Source of the DNA: Nakamurella alba
GTDB taxonomy: Bacteria; Actinomycetota; Actinomycetes; Mycobacteriales; Nakamurellaceae
NCBI RefSeq assembly: GCF_009707545.1
Contig: NZ_WLYK01000019.1
Coordinates: 1-55,795, forward strand
Direction of reading: 5' to 3'
DNA length: 55,795 nucleotides
Shown: one piece after another, positions 8,748 to 16,576 of the stretch
Layout: the number at the start of each line of letters is the position of its first letter
Position numbering within the stretch: position 1 is the stretch's first letter
The notes under the pieces: model-generated
Seen by the model: only the letters and a program-made list of their open reading frames with translations
The model's database searches: none
Told to the model about the DNA's origin: nothing
Position numbers and translations under genes: made by a program

Positions 8748-9656
8748 TCAGGACGAAACGGCACCCGCAGCCGATCGAGCCGGGACAGTTCCGACGGTCG
8801 CACCGGCGATGCCGACGATCCCCCCGGCCGGGATTGCGGGCGCTCCGGCCGGGGTGGCGGGCGCAACGACAAGGCCGCCGTTCGCCGCGACAGGGCCGGC
8901 GGCACGGTACTGGGCGAACAGGCAGACCGCACCGGCGACCACGCCGACCGGCACGGCGAGCAGCAGCACCGAGGTCCCGGCGGCCAGGCCGCCCAGCGCT
9001 ACCGCCGCCCAGGCCTGCACCCCGACGGCCACCGCCACCGACACCGGCGACAGCCGCTCGATCCGGGACAGCAGGCGGCGCAAACGATCCGGGCTCGTCG
9101 CGAGCGCACCCAGCAACACCGCGACGCCACGGACCAGTCCGAACAGCAGCCCGAGCAGCAGGGCGGCGACCGGCGATCCGGACAGCACCGCGGTCACCGC
9201 GGTCAGGTAGACGGCGCCGGTCATGATGTACGTCGCGAACCCGGACCCGATCTGCACGCCGAACCCGGCCGCGTAGACCCAGCGGCGGTAGCGGCGCAGC
9301 CAGGTCTCGTCGACCTGGCGCGGGTGCACCGGCAGCCGGAGCCCGCCGATCCGCAGATCCGAGACCAGGCACACCACCGCAACCACTGCGGCCACCATGA
9401 TCAGCCCGGCACCGGACCCCGGCGGTAGCAGCCCGATCAGGAACGCACCCCCGGCGCACACCGCCCCCAGCACGGCGCCGCCGAGCAGCGCACCGGCGAC
9501 GAACCAGGCCGCGGTCAACGGGTACCGGTGCCCGCGGGACCGTTCGCCGAACGGGGTGATCGAGGTCAGCATGGACAGCCCGCACGGCGACCACAGCGAC
9601 CGGGCCGCCGCCACGACAGCGACGACCGCGGAGATCCAGAGGTACTGCTCGTTCAC
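8748..9656 (-). CDS. Polytopic membrane protein of the mau-like operon
   Basis: A 302-aa protein with about seven hydrophobic segments. Near the N-terminus it has SLWSPCGLSMLTSITPFGE; SPCG at a membrane edge resembles the SPC motif of CcdA/DsbD-type thiol-electron carriers, though I cannot show homology. Further cysteines occur in AVCAGGAF and AVVCLVSD. The last about 45 residues are Ala/Gly/Pro-rich. The GTG start overlaps the stop of the LGFP-fusion gene by 4 bp, so it is the fifth and last gene of the operon. I infer a role in export, assembly or electron transfer for the exported cysteine-rich protein. It could be specific to this cluster type. Confidence 0.8.
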   Translation of the reverse strand: MNEQYLWISAVVAVVAAARSLWSPCGLSMLTSITPFGERSRGHRYPLTAAWFVAGALLGGAVLGAVCAGGAFLIGLLPPGSGAGLIMVAAVVAVVCLVSDLRIGGLRLPVHPRQVDETWLRRYRRWVYAAGFGVQIGSGFATYIMTGAVYLTAVTAVLSGSPVAALLLGLLFGLVRGVAVLLGALATSPDRLRRLLSRIERLSPVSVAVAVGVQAWAAVALGGLAAGTSVLLLAVPVGVVAGAVCLFAQYRAAGPVAANGGLVVAPATPAGAPAIPAGGIVGIAGATVGTVPARSAAGAVSS

Positions 9657-11335
9657 AGCTCGCTCACCTTCCCGGTTGCCGGGTCGTACACCAGGATGCC
9701 GCCCTGGAAGTCACATCTCGTCCGGTCGCCGACCGCGAAGACGTCGGTGCGCGGCAGCCCGAACCGACCACCTTCGGCGCCCGCGGCCTGCCACACCTTG
9801 TAGATCGGGCCGTACACCAGGTGCACCCCGTAGGCCGCCGACGACACCATCGCACCGTGCTCGGTGGTCACCCGGCTGCTGCCCGACCGGTCCACCCGGT
9901 CGGTGATCGGCAGCCCGAGCCGGCTGTGCACGGTGCTGCCGGTGTTGCGCCACTTCGCCAGGAACGGCTCGAAGATCATGTGCGCGCCGTGTGCCTTGGT
10001 GTAGTAGAGGTTTCCCTTCTGGAAGGCCATGGCGTGACTGCCGTTCGGGTACCGCTTCTGCACGCCGGTCGGGTAGCCGAGCGGACCCCGCTCGGCGCCG
10101 GTCGCCTTCCAGGCGTCGAAGAGCGGCTGCAGCAGGGCCACCGCACCGCGCTCCGGCGTCCAGTACATCCGGCCCTTCTCGAAGGTCGTGTAGTACTGGC
10201 GGCCATCGGTCGGTCGCACCTCGTCGCTGCGCGGAGCGCCGAGAAGCCCTCCGGCGTAGCCCATCTCCCGGTACAGCGACAGGTAGTGGTTGTTCACCAG
10301 GAACGGCGGGTAGCCGGGGAAGTCGTAGATCACCCCGCGCTGGAACAGCTGGCGGATGCCGGTGCCGGCAACCGCCTGGTCCTCCATCGGGAACCCGAGC
10401 AGGCGGAACCCGCCCATCCGGCGCCAGTGGTCGTACACCGTCCCGCGGATCGCCCGGGTCCAGCCCGGCGCGGCCACGATCATCCCGTGCTGGAAGGTCG
10501 CGACGGTGGCGGTGGTCCCGCCGTCGGTGGCGGTGCTCATCGGTGCGCTGATCTCGCCCAGCGGCCCGCGGCTGCCCTCCAGCGCTCGGTATTTCGCGAG
10601 CACCGCGCCGGTGGCAACCTGCACGCCACCCGTGCGCAGCTGGTAGATCAACGCCCCGCGGGTGGTCATCACCCGGCCGCCGGCGGCGGAGTTCCGCTCC
10701 GGCGCGGTGACCGGACCGTAGCGGCCGCCGGGGCCGCCGCGGTCGTAGTAGAACTTCGTCAGCTCGGACGGGCAGTTGCCCGGCAGGCACGGAGCGGAGT
10801 GGGTCACCGTCCGGTTGTCGGTGAGAGAGGTTGCGGTGCAGGAGGCGTCGAACTGCCACGGCGGCGTGCAGGTGACCACCCGGCAGACCACCGGTCCGTA
10901 GCAGGCGATCTCCTGGTGGCACTGGCCGTAGCGGAACTGGTTGCAGGCCACCCGGCGCTGGTCGCAGCTGCCGGAACCGCAGCGGCACTGCCAGTCCGAG
11001 CCGCACATCGCGTTGCAGTCGATGTAGTACCGGGCCGACCCGCAGCAGAACCCGGAGTTGTCGGCCTTCCACCAGCCCGCGACGAACGACCCGGGCGGGC
11101 ACTGGTTGGCGCCCGCGTTGATCGAGCAGCAGAACACCGACCAGCCCTGCTCGCACAGGGCGCCCTCGCCGCAGACCGCGTCGTAGGCCGAGATCGGGGT
11201 GGTCGCCCAGCGCCACGGCGAGGTGGCCACCGCCGACCCGACCACGGCCGCCCCGGCCAGGAACGACCGGCGGTCCGCCCGGCGGGACCGCCAGCCGGTG
11301 GCCAGCTTGTTGACGACGGTCTCGGTGAAGCTCAT
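9653..11335 (-). CDS. Tat-exported MauA-like cysteine-rich domain fused to LGFP repeats
   Basis: A 560-aa protein in three parts. Residues 15-50 are a twin-arginine signal (DRRSFLAGAAVV). Residues 51-190 hold 20 cysteines. By hand this part lines up with methylamine dehydrogenase light chain (MauA) as recalled: C-x5-C, CPPG followed by a Trp pair (W88 W89), a CCG, and C-x-C. Where MauA has its second cofactor Trp before a Cys (IIWCFG), this protein has EIACYG, so Ala144 takes that place. Residues about 200-560 hold six LGFP-type motifs about 53 aa apart (near 259, 313, 365, 419, 473, 525), a repeat found in actinobacterial envelope proteins. Start and stop overlap both neighbours by 4 bp. It is likely a folded, disulfide-rich, wall-attached protein. 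Whether it carries a quinone cofactor is open. Confidence 0.85.
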   Translation of the reverse strand: MSFTETVVNKLATGWRSRRADRRSFLAGAAVVGSAVATSPWRWATTPISAYDAVCGEGALCEQGWSVFCCSINAGANQCPPGSFVAGWWKADNSGFCCGSARYYIDCNAMCGSDWQCRCGSGSCDQRRVACNQFRYGQCHQEIACYGPVVCRVVTCTPPWQFDASCTATSLTDNRTVTHSAPCLPGNCPSELTKFYYDRGGPGGRYGPVTAPERNSAAGGRVMTTRGALIYQLRTGGVQVATGAVLAKYRALEGSRGPLGEISAPMSTATDGGTTATVATFQHGMIVAAPGWTRAIRGTVYDHWRRMGGFRLLGFPMEDQAVAGTGIRQLFQRGVIYDFPGYPPFLVNNHYLSLYREMGYAGGLLGAPRSDEVRPTDGRQYYTTFEKGRMYWTPERGAVALLQPLFDAWKATGAERGPLGYPTGVQKRYPNGSHAMAFQKGNLYYTKAHGAHMIFEPFLAKWRNTGSTVHSRLGLPITDRVDRSGSSRVTTEHGAMVSSAAYGVHLVYGPIYKVWQAAGAEGGRFGLPRTDVFAVGDRTRCDFQGGILVYDPATGKVSEL

Positions 11336-11865
11336 CGGGCCGCGCCGATCCGGATCCCGCCGAGCACCGACCGGGCGGATCCGGCCAGCGGCACCAGGTT
11401 CCGGCTGCCGCCGATCACCACGTACACGCAGAACGCCCGGCCGCCGACGGTGCAGAACCGCTGGTACCCGAGCTGGGACCGGATCTTGTGCTGCAACGTG
11501 TTCGGGTCGAAGTCCGTCGCGCCCGGCTGCGGCAGCGAGGGGCGGCGGGCGAACAGCGCGGTGTCCACGTTCTCCGGGCCGTACTCGATCAGCGCCACCA
11601 GGCAGTCGGTGGTCCCCATGATATCGACCGCGCCGGACCCGAAGTCGCCGCGGTCGGCGGGCAGCGCGAAGTTGGCGAGATGGGTGACTGGGTAACGGTT
11701 CCCGGAGCCGTCATCGGCACCGTCGGCGCCCGCGGCCGCTCCGGCGAGGGTGCGGAGCGCGGGTCCGGTCACGGCACCGGAGAGCACCGGCTGCCGGATC
11801 CCGATCCGCCCCTCCCAGCCCGACGGGAGCGGCACGGTGATGCCGTGGCCGACGAGATCAGCCAT
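11332..11865 (-). CDS. Unknown protein inside the mau-like operon
   Basis: A 177-aa protein of no family I recognise. It begins ADLVGHGITVPLPSGWEGRI, has an acidic/Gly-rich middle (near GADGADDGSGN), a TTDCLVALIEYGPEN segment, and a C-terminal FCTVGGRAFCVYVVIGG with two cysteines. There is no signal peptide or obvious membrane helix, so it is probably cytoplasmic. Its ATG lies inside the end of the MauD-like gene (8-bp overlap) and its stop overlaps the MauA-like fusion (ATGA). That tight coupling on both sides implies it works with the exported protein, for example as a chaperone or modification factor. This is inference from position only. Confidence 0.8.
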   Translation of the reverse strand: MADLVGHGITVPLPSGWEGRIGIRQPVLSGAVTGPALRTLAGAAAGADGADDGSGNRYPVTHLANFALPADRGDFGSGAVDIMGTTDCLVALIEYGPENVDTALFARRPSLPQPGATDFDPNTLQHKIRSQLGYQRFCTVGGRAFCVYVVIGGSRNLVPLAGSARSVLGGIRIGAAR

Positions 11866-12658
11866 GGTGGTGGCCGTCCGGGGCATGCCCGTGGGCGGCG
11901 GCGACCGGGTCGGCGTACAGGCTCGGGTCACCGGGCAGGATGCCGGCGGCCAGCAGTTCCCGGTCGACCCGGGCCTCACGGTCGCTGTCGCCCAGCGGTT
12001 TCCGCACGGTGCGGGCGGTCCCGGGCAGGTACGACAGGTCGCCGGTGGCCTGGGCCAGCAGGTTCGCCACCTGCTCCCAGGACAGCCCGGTGCCCTCCCC
12101 CTTGACCCGGCCCGTCGGGCCGTCGATCGCGACCACGTACGGAGATCCCGGCACGTCGAAGTCGGACCAGGCATCGGTGGACATCACCAGGTCGATGCCG
12201 GACGGAGCGAGATCCGCCACCGCGGAGACACTCTCCTGATCCGGGCCCTTGGTCACCACGAGCAGCCTTCCGCCCGGCGGGATCCGGACGTTCCGCGGGT
12301 CGGCCAGCTCGTCCCAGAAGGTCCGGCAGGTGGCGCACCCCGAGGACAGGAACAGCAGCACCGTGTCGCCGGTGGACCCGGAGGTGCGGACCACCATCGC
12401 GTCGTCGCGCAGGCCGGTGCCGACGATGTCCGGGACGCGGGCCGGCAGTGCGGGATCCGGGAGGTCCGCCGGTCCGGTGGCCCGCGGCGCCGGTACGCCC
12501 GGCACGGTGTGGAACGGCGCCGACCGGTCCGCCCTGCCGTCGCCGGCGTCCAGCTCGTGCAACCGGCGCAGGATCGTGGCGTGGCTGCGGAGCAGCCCGG
12601 CGACCAGGACTGCCAGGATCGCCACCACCACGCCGAGAGTCACCACGAGTGCGGTCAT
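11858..12658 (-). CDS. MauD-like membrane-anchored thioredoxin-fold protein
   Basis: A 266-aa protein with an N-terminal membrane anchor (residues 2-23, VVTLGVVVAILAVLVAGLL). An extracytoplasmic thioredoxin-like domain follows, with FLSSGCATCRTFWDEL, that is CATC at 108-111. In mau clusters MauD is the disulfide exchange protein needed for folding of the light chain, which fits the cysteine-rich gene two positions downstream. The C-terminus is His-rich (GHAPDGHHHG) and could bind metal. The ATG overlaps the MauE-like stop by one base. It is the second gene of the operon. Confidence 0.85.
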   Translation of the reverse strand: MTALVVTLGVVVAILAVLVAGLLRSHATILRRLHELDAGDGRADRSAPFHTVPGVPAPRATGPADLPDPALPARVPDIVGTGLRDDAMVVRTSGSTGDTVLLFLSSGCATCRTFWDELADPRNVRIPPGGRLLVVTKGPDQESVSAVADLAPSGIDLVMSTDAWSDFDVPGSPYVVAIDGPTGRVKGEGTGLSWEQVANLLAQATGDLSYLPGTARTVRKPLGDSDREARVDRELLAAGILPGDPSLYADPVAAAHGHAPDGHHHG

Positions 12659-13218
12659 CAGGCCTCCGGTTGTGCTCGTCGGTCTCCGGTCAGCTGTGTC
12701 TGCGCCTGCAGCAGCGCGGGGAAGGAGGTGAAGAGCTGCACGGCCAGTGCCGCGAAGAGCGCTCCGCCGCCGATCAGCAGCAGCACCGGTCCGGCGCCGG
12801 CCCACTCCGGTAGCGGCGTCGGTGGCAGCGCAATGCCGGTCGCCGCAGCGGCCGCGAAGGCCAGATCGACGACGAGATGGGTGCGACCCAGCGGACTGCG
12901 GGCGGCACCGAAGCAGCCGCAGTCGACCACGGCCGCGGTGGACAGCACCCGCGCGATGACCGCGGCGAAGGCGAGGAAGACAAGGGCGATCAGCGCGGAT
13001 CCGAGGCGGCCGCCGATCCACACCGCGGCGCCGGCCACCACGATCTCGGCGGCGCCGAGCATGCGGACCGGCAGCGGGTGGGCGGCGGACCGGGCGGCGA
13101 GCGGGAGACGCAACGCGGCCACCGTGCGCACCGCCGGACCCGGGTCACGGATCTTGGCGATGCCGGCACCGGCGAGCAGCACCGAGAGGCCCAGCAGCAC
13201 CCCGGTGGTCGGCCCCAT
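12658..13218 (-). CDS. MauE/DoxX-family membrane protein
   Basis: A 186-aa protein with four predicted membrane segments and the MauE signature VVDCGCFG (Cys100, Cys102), followed by a further hydrophobic hairpin. MauE proteins act with MauD in oxidative folding of methylamine dehydrogenase light chain, and related proteins handle disulfides in the actinobacterial membrane. It is the first gene of the five-gene operon and the only one not overlapped at its 5' end. A TAGACA hexamer lies 6 nt before the ATG, a weak candidate for a leaderless promoter. Confidence 0.85.
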   Translation of the reverse strand: MGPTTGVLLGLSVLLAGAGIAKIRDPGPAVRTVAALRLPLAARSAAHPLPVRMLGAAEIVVAGAAVWIGGRLGSALIALVFLAFAAVIARVLSTAAVVDCGCFGAARSPLGRTHLVVDLAFAAAAATGIALPPTPLPEWAGAGPVLLLIGGGALFAALAVQLFTSFPALLQAQTQLTGDRRAQPEA

Positions 13219-13401
13219 GGGCCGTGTCTACCAGCGGACCAGGCCCGATCCCGGGCAGACCCGCCGACGCCGCCCGTTCGGGAGCGCCGGTCGGGCCGTC
13301 GCGGGCCGGGAAGGTGGCCGGGGTGACAGGCAGAGCTCACGGGTGCGCTCCGGAGATCCCGGAAGTGTGCCCCTGCGCCCGATCAGGGCCCGATCCGTAC
13401 C

Positions 13402-13970
13402 CGATCATGGCCCGATCTGTGCCCTTCGACCGCGGAATGCGCGGTAGAACGGCGCAGATCGGAGCGGTCGGACGTGCGGCCGGCCCAATGTGGCGCGGAC
13501 CGGAGGGATCTGGCGTCTGCCGGCCGACCGGGCGGACCGGAGCGATCGGGACGTCCGTCGGTCGGCCCGATCCGTACCCGATCCGTGCCCTTCGACCGCG
13601 GAACGCGCGGTAGAACGGCGCAGATCGGAGCGGTCGAGACGCCGGCCGGCCCAATGGCGCCCTGGCCGGAGCGGTCGGGGCGTCCGCCGGTCGTCGCGAG
13701 CCGTACCCGATCCGTGCCCATCGACCGCGGAACGCGCGGTAGAACGGCGCAGATCGGAGCGGTCGAGACGCCGGCCGATCGACGGGCGCACACCGGAGCG
13801 GTCGGGACGTCCGCCAGTCTGCGCCCGATCCGTACCCGGACAGGGCCCGTTCCGTGCCCTTCGACCGCGGAACGCGCGGTAGAACGGCGCAGATCGGAGC
13901 GGTCGAGACGTCGGCCGACCCAATGGCGCCCTGGCCGGAGCGGTCGGGGCGTCCGCCGGTCGACGGGCAC
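13402..13970. repeat. Four-copy hairpin-bearing interspersed repeat
   Basis: A 52-bp core starting GTGCCCTTCGACCGCGG occurs at 13419-13470, 13585-13636, 13714-13765 and 13854-13905, with irregular periods of 166, 129 and 140 bp. Each core contains ACCGCG and CGCGGT separated by five bases, a small hairpin whose stem is intact in all four copies while the loop varies. A second module starting CCGGCCGGCCCAATGG follows copies 2 and 4 and is diverged after 1 and 3. The array fills most of the 940-bp gap between the mau-like operon and the MFS gene, where I see no gene. Confidence 0.88.
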
Positions 13971-14156
13971 ACACCCCGGGCTCGATCCGCCCGTGCGACA
14001 GGGCATCGGCTGACCGGCGTGCCACCGCGACGCCGTGTCCGGCCGCCCGACGATGGAGCGATCAGCGAGGTGGGCGCGGCGCGGGCACCGGTCGACCGAC
14101 AGATCCGGGGCCTCCCCCCGATGCAGCAGCGGAGGAAGGTCCCGGAATGCGTCGGA

Positions 14157-15506
14157 TCAGCGGGTGGGTGCGGCGTCGTCCAGGACGGCGCCGGCCATCA
14201 CACCCGCCGGCGCGACGGCGGACACGGCCAGCGCGCCGGGCTCGGCCGGAGCCGCAGCCTCCGCGTCGAGCGGTGCCGGGGCTCCGACGCCTGGCAGCCG
14301 GCGGTGCTCCATCGCCCCGCGCTGGGCCCGGCCGAGCGAACGCAACACCAGCAGGGCGAGCAGGCTGGCCAGGATCGCCGAGCCGGAGGTGACCCAGTAG
14401 GCCACCGAGGCGCCGGCGGAGTCGATGACCAGTCCGGCCAGCGGGGTCGCGACGGCGATGCCCATCGCCATCCCGGAGCTGGTCCACGAGATCGCCTCGG
14501 TCAGCCGGTGTTCCGGCACGATCCGCTCGACCAGCGAGGTGCCGGTGATCAGCACCGGCGAGCAGGCGAGCCCGGCGACGAACAGCCCGATGCCGAGCAG
14601 CACCGTGGACTCCAGGAACGGCATCGGTGAGGTGATCACCGCGAGCACGACCACGCCGACGACGAACTGGGTGCGCAGCGAGGCACGCAGCCGCAGCACG
14701 CCGAACACCAGACCGCCGAACAGCGAACCGGCCGCGTACAGGGCGAGCAGCAGCCCGGCCACCGAGGAGGCGCCGGCCTCCCGGGCGAAGGCGACCGTGG
14801 TCACCTCGAACGACCCGAAGATCGCGCCCAGCAGCACGAACACCCCGGTGATGCCGGCGACGCCGGGCAGCAGGATGGCCGGACGGCCACCGCGCGCCTT
14901 CGCCCGGCCGGACGGAGCCGGCTCGGTGCCGCGCTGGGTGAGCAGCAGCAGCGACCCGACGGTCAGCAGGGTGACGGCCAGGATCAGCGCAGCCGACGGG
15001 AACAGCTGCAGCGCCACGATGGTGGCCAGCGGCGGGCCGGCGATGAACACGACCTCGTCGAGCAGCGACTCCCAGGCGAACGCCGTACGCAGCTCCGGGG
15101 TGCCGCGCAGCATCGCCGACCACCGGGTACGGACCAGTGAGCCGATGCTCGGCTGGGAGGCGCCGGCGATCACCGCGAGCACGAAGATCGGCCAGGTCAG
15201 CGGGGTGAAGACGGCGACCGCGACCATGGCGAAGATGGCCGGCACGTGGACAACCAGCTGCCAGGGCACGATCCGGCGCTGACCGAGCACGTCGATCAGC
15301 CGGGACAGCTGCGGGCTCACCGCGGCCGCCGACAGGGCGTACAGCGCGGACACGCTGCCCGCGATCGCGTAGGACCCGCGCTCGACCGACAGCAGCATGA
15401 CCGCGCCGAGGCCGGCCATCGACAGCTGCATACGGGCAAGCAGTCCGGCCGCCGAGAAGCGGAAGGCGCCGGGGCGCCGGAGGACCTGGAAGTACGGGCC
15501 GAACAC
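14157..15506 (-). CDS. MFS transporter
   Basis: A 449-aa major-facilitator membrane protein with about 12 hydrophobic segments (for example LLARMQLSMAGLGAVMLL and the late AISWTSSGMAMGIAVATPLA). A charged loop lies near residue 205-220 (RGTEPAPSGRAKARGG). The C-terminal about 45 residues are Ala/Pro-rich and soluble. The GTG start has an AGGAG site 8 nt upstream. It is divergent from a TetR-family gene 217 bp away, a standard arrangement for a drug or metabolite exporter under local repression. The substrate is unknown. Confidence 0.87.
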   Translation of the reverse strand: MFGPYFQVLRRPGAFRFSAAGLLARMQLSMAGLGAVMLLSVERGSYAIAGSVSALYALSAAAVSPQLSRLIDVLGQRRIVPWQLVVHVPAIFAMVAVAVFTPLTWPIFVLAVIAGASQPSIGSLVRTRWSAMLRGTPELRTAFAWESLLDEVVFIAGPPLATIVALQLFPSAALILAVTLLTVGSLLLLTQRGTEPAPSGRAKARGGRPAILLPGVAGITGVFVLLGAIFGSFEVTTVAFAREAGASSVAGLLLALYAAGSLFGGLVFGVLRLRASLRTQFVVGVVVLAVITSPMPFLESTVLLGIGLFVAGLACSPVLITGTSLVERIVPEHRLTEAISWTSSGMAMGIAVATPLAGLVIDSAGASVAYWVTSGSAILASLLALLVLRSLGRAQRGAMEHRRLPGVGAPAPLDAEAAAPAEPGALAVSAVAPAGVMAGAVLDDAAPTR

Positions 15507-15679
15507 CGGTGGAGCTCCTGTTCTGACGGCGCCGCGGGTGGTGACCGGGCGCTGTGGTTCTGCTGGTTCGTGGTGCTGGTGGTGCTGAAAGCTGGTGGTG
15601 CCGAGTCGCTGGTACCGGTACCGCAGTGCAGGTGGCAGGGAGTCCGCAGTTGATACGACGCCGAGGAACCACCCGAATC

Positions 15680-15703
15680 ACTGAACCGTCCAGCCGGTAC
15701 AGT
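15680..15703. promoter_or_regulatory. Candidate TetR operator between MFS and TetR genes
   Basis: ACTGAACCG (15680-15688) and CGGTACAGT (15695-15703) form a nearly perfect inverted repeat with a 6-bp spacer. A second GTACAGT at 15711-15717 repeats part of the right arm. The palindrome lies just upstream of the TetR gene's -10 element, as expected for an autoregulated operator that also controls the divergent exporter. Confidence 0.5.
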
Positions 15704-15711
15704 TATTCCCG

Positions 15712-15717
15712 TACAGT
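15712..15717 (+). promoter_or_regulatory. Leaderless -10 element of the TetR gene
   Basis: TACAGT ends 6 nt before the ATG at 15724, and no ribosome site precedes the start. The hexamer overlaps the second GTACAGT copy of the candidate operator, so a bound repressor would block initiation. Confidence 0.5.
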
Positions 15718-15723
15718 CTAGGC

Positions 15724-16278
15724 ATGCCGACCGACACCCGCGAACGGATTCTCCGGGCGCTACGTCACCTGCTCGCCACCGGCGGGACGGACGCCGTGAC
15801 CCTGGAGGCGGTCGCCGCCCAGGCCGGTGTCTCCAAGGGCGGACTGCTCTACCACTTCCCGTCGAAGGCGGCGCTCTATGCCGGCCTGCTCGACGCGGTG
15901 CGCGACAGCGTGCGGCGCGAGATGGCGGAGGCGACCGAGCGGTCCGGGGCTGCGCGCGGTTTCCTGGAGTACTCCGAACCGACGGAGGACGACGAGGCCG
16001 GCTTCTTCACCTCGTTGATCGCCGCGGTCCGCACCGGCAGCAGTGCCGAGGCCGGCACCGGCACCGAGACCGACGGGGTCGGGCCGGGCGAGCAGCTCGT
16101 CGAGATCTTCCGCGAGTGGGAGGACCCGATGCGGGCGGCCGTCCCCGACCCGGTGCAGGCCGAGATCATCCGGCTGGTCGGCTACGGCCTGTACTTCGGT
16201 GCTCTCGCCGGCCTGCCGCCGGTGCCGGACACACTGCTGACGCAGGTCTTCGACCGGGTTCTCGACGAACCTTCCTGA
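15724..16278 (+). CDS. TetR/AcrR-family transcriptional regulator
   Basis: A 184-aa repressor-type regulator. The N-terminal helix-turn-helix is clear: ERILRALRHLLATGG, VTLEAVAAQAGVSKGGLLYH, then FPSKAALYAGLLDAV. The C-terminal ligand domain is diverse and includes an acidic/Gly-rich stretch around residues 100-120. It is divergent from the MFS transporter, with a candidate operator between them, so it probably represses both genes until an exporter substrate is bound. Confidence 0.92.
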   Translation: MPTDTRERILRALRHLLATGGTDAVTLEAVAAQAGVSKGGLLYHFPSKAALYAGLLDAVRDSVRREMAEATERSGAARGFLEYSEPTEDDEAGFFTSLIAAVRTGSSAEAGTGTETDGVGPGEQLVEIFREWEDPMRAAVPDPVQAEIIRLVGYGLYFGALAGLPPVPDTLLTQVFDRVLDEPS

Positions 16279-16393
16279 TCCGTCCGGCCGCTTCGGGACC
16301 AGTCGAACGGTCTCGACAGCCTCGTCGACCGGTCTCCGCTGGAATCGTCGCCCGATCTCGGCGTGACCCGTCGACAGTTCTCCGGGGGGCCGT

Positions 16394-16576
16394 CGTGCCG
16401 TCTCACCGCGACCCATCGTGCTGTCCCACGGCGACTTGCCATGCCGTCTCAACAGGACCCGCCGTGCCGTCTCAACAGGACCCGCCGTGCCGTCTCAACA
16501 GGACCCGCCGTGCCGTCGCAACGGGACGGTCGTGCTGTCCCAGCGGGACCCGTCGTGCCGTCTCACCGCGACTCGT
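16394..16576. repeat. 23-bp tandem repeats running into the PucR stop codon
   Basis: Eight head-to-tail copies of a 23-bp unit (CGTGCCGTCTCAACAGGACC plus three bases) start at 16394, 16417, 16440, 16463, 16486, 16509, 16531 and 16554. The sixth is one base short. Copies 3 to 5 are almost identical. The last copy spans the stop codon and last residues of the minus-strand PucR gene. It occupies the gap between the convergent TetR and PucR genes. Confidence 0.9.

Noticed and set aside
8748..13218. A complete methylamine dehydrogenase cluster
   Set aside because: No heavy-chain beta-propeller, amicyanin or di-haem maturation protein is encoded nearby, and the second cofactor Trp is missing.
11750..13447. 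565-codon open frame opposite the MauD/MauE genes
   Set aside because: The composition is that of an antisense shadow, with no motif. The minus strand holds coupled genes with recognised folds.
13402..13970. Possible CRISPR array
   Set aside because: The copies are 52 bp with irregular periods (166, 129, 140 bp), the intervening sequence is itself partly repeated, and no cas genes are present.
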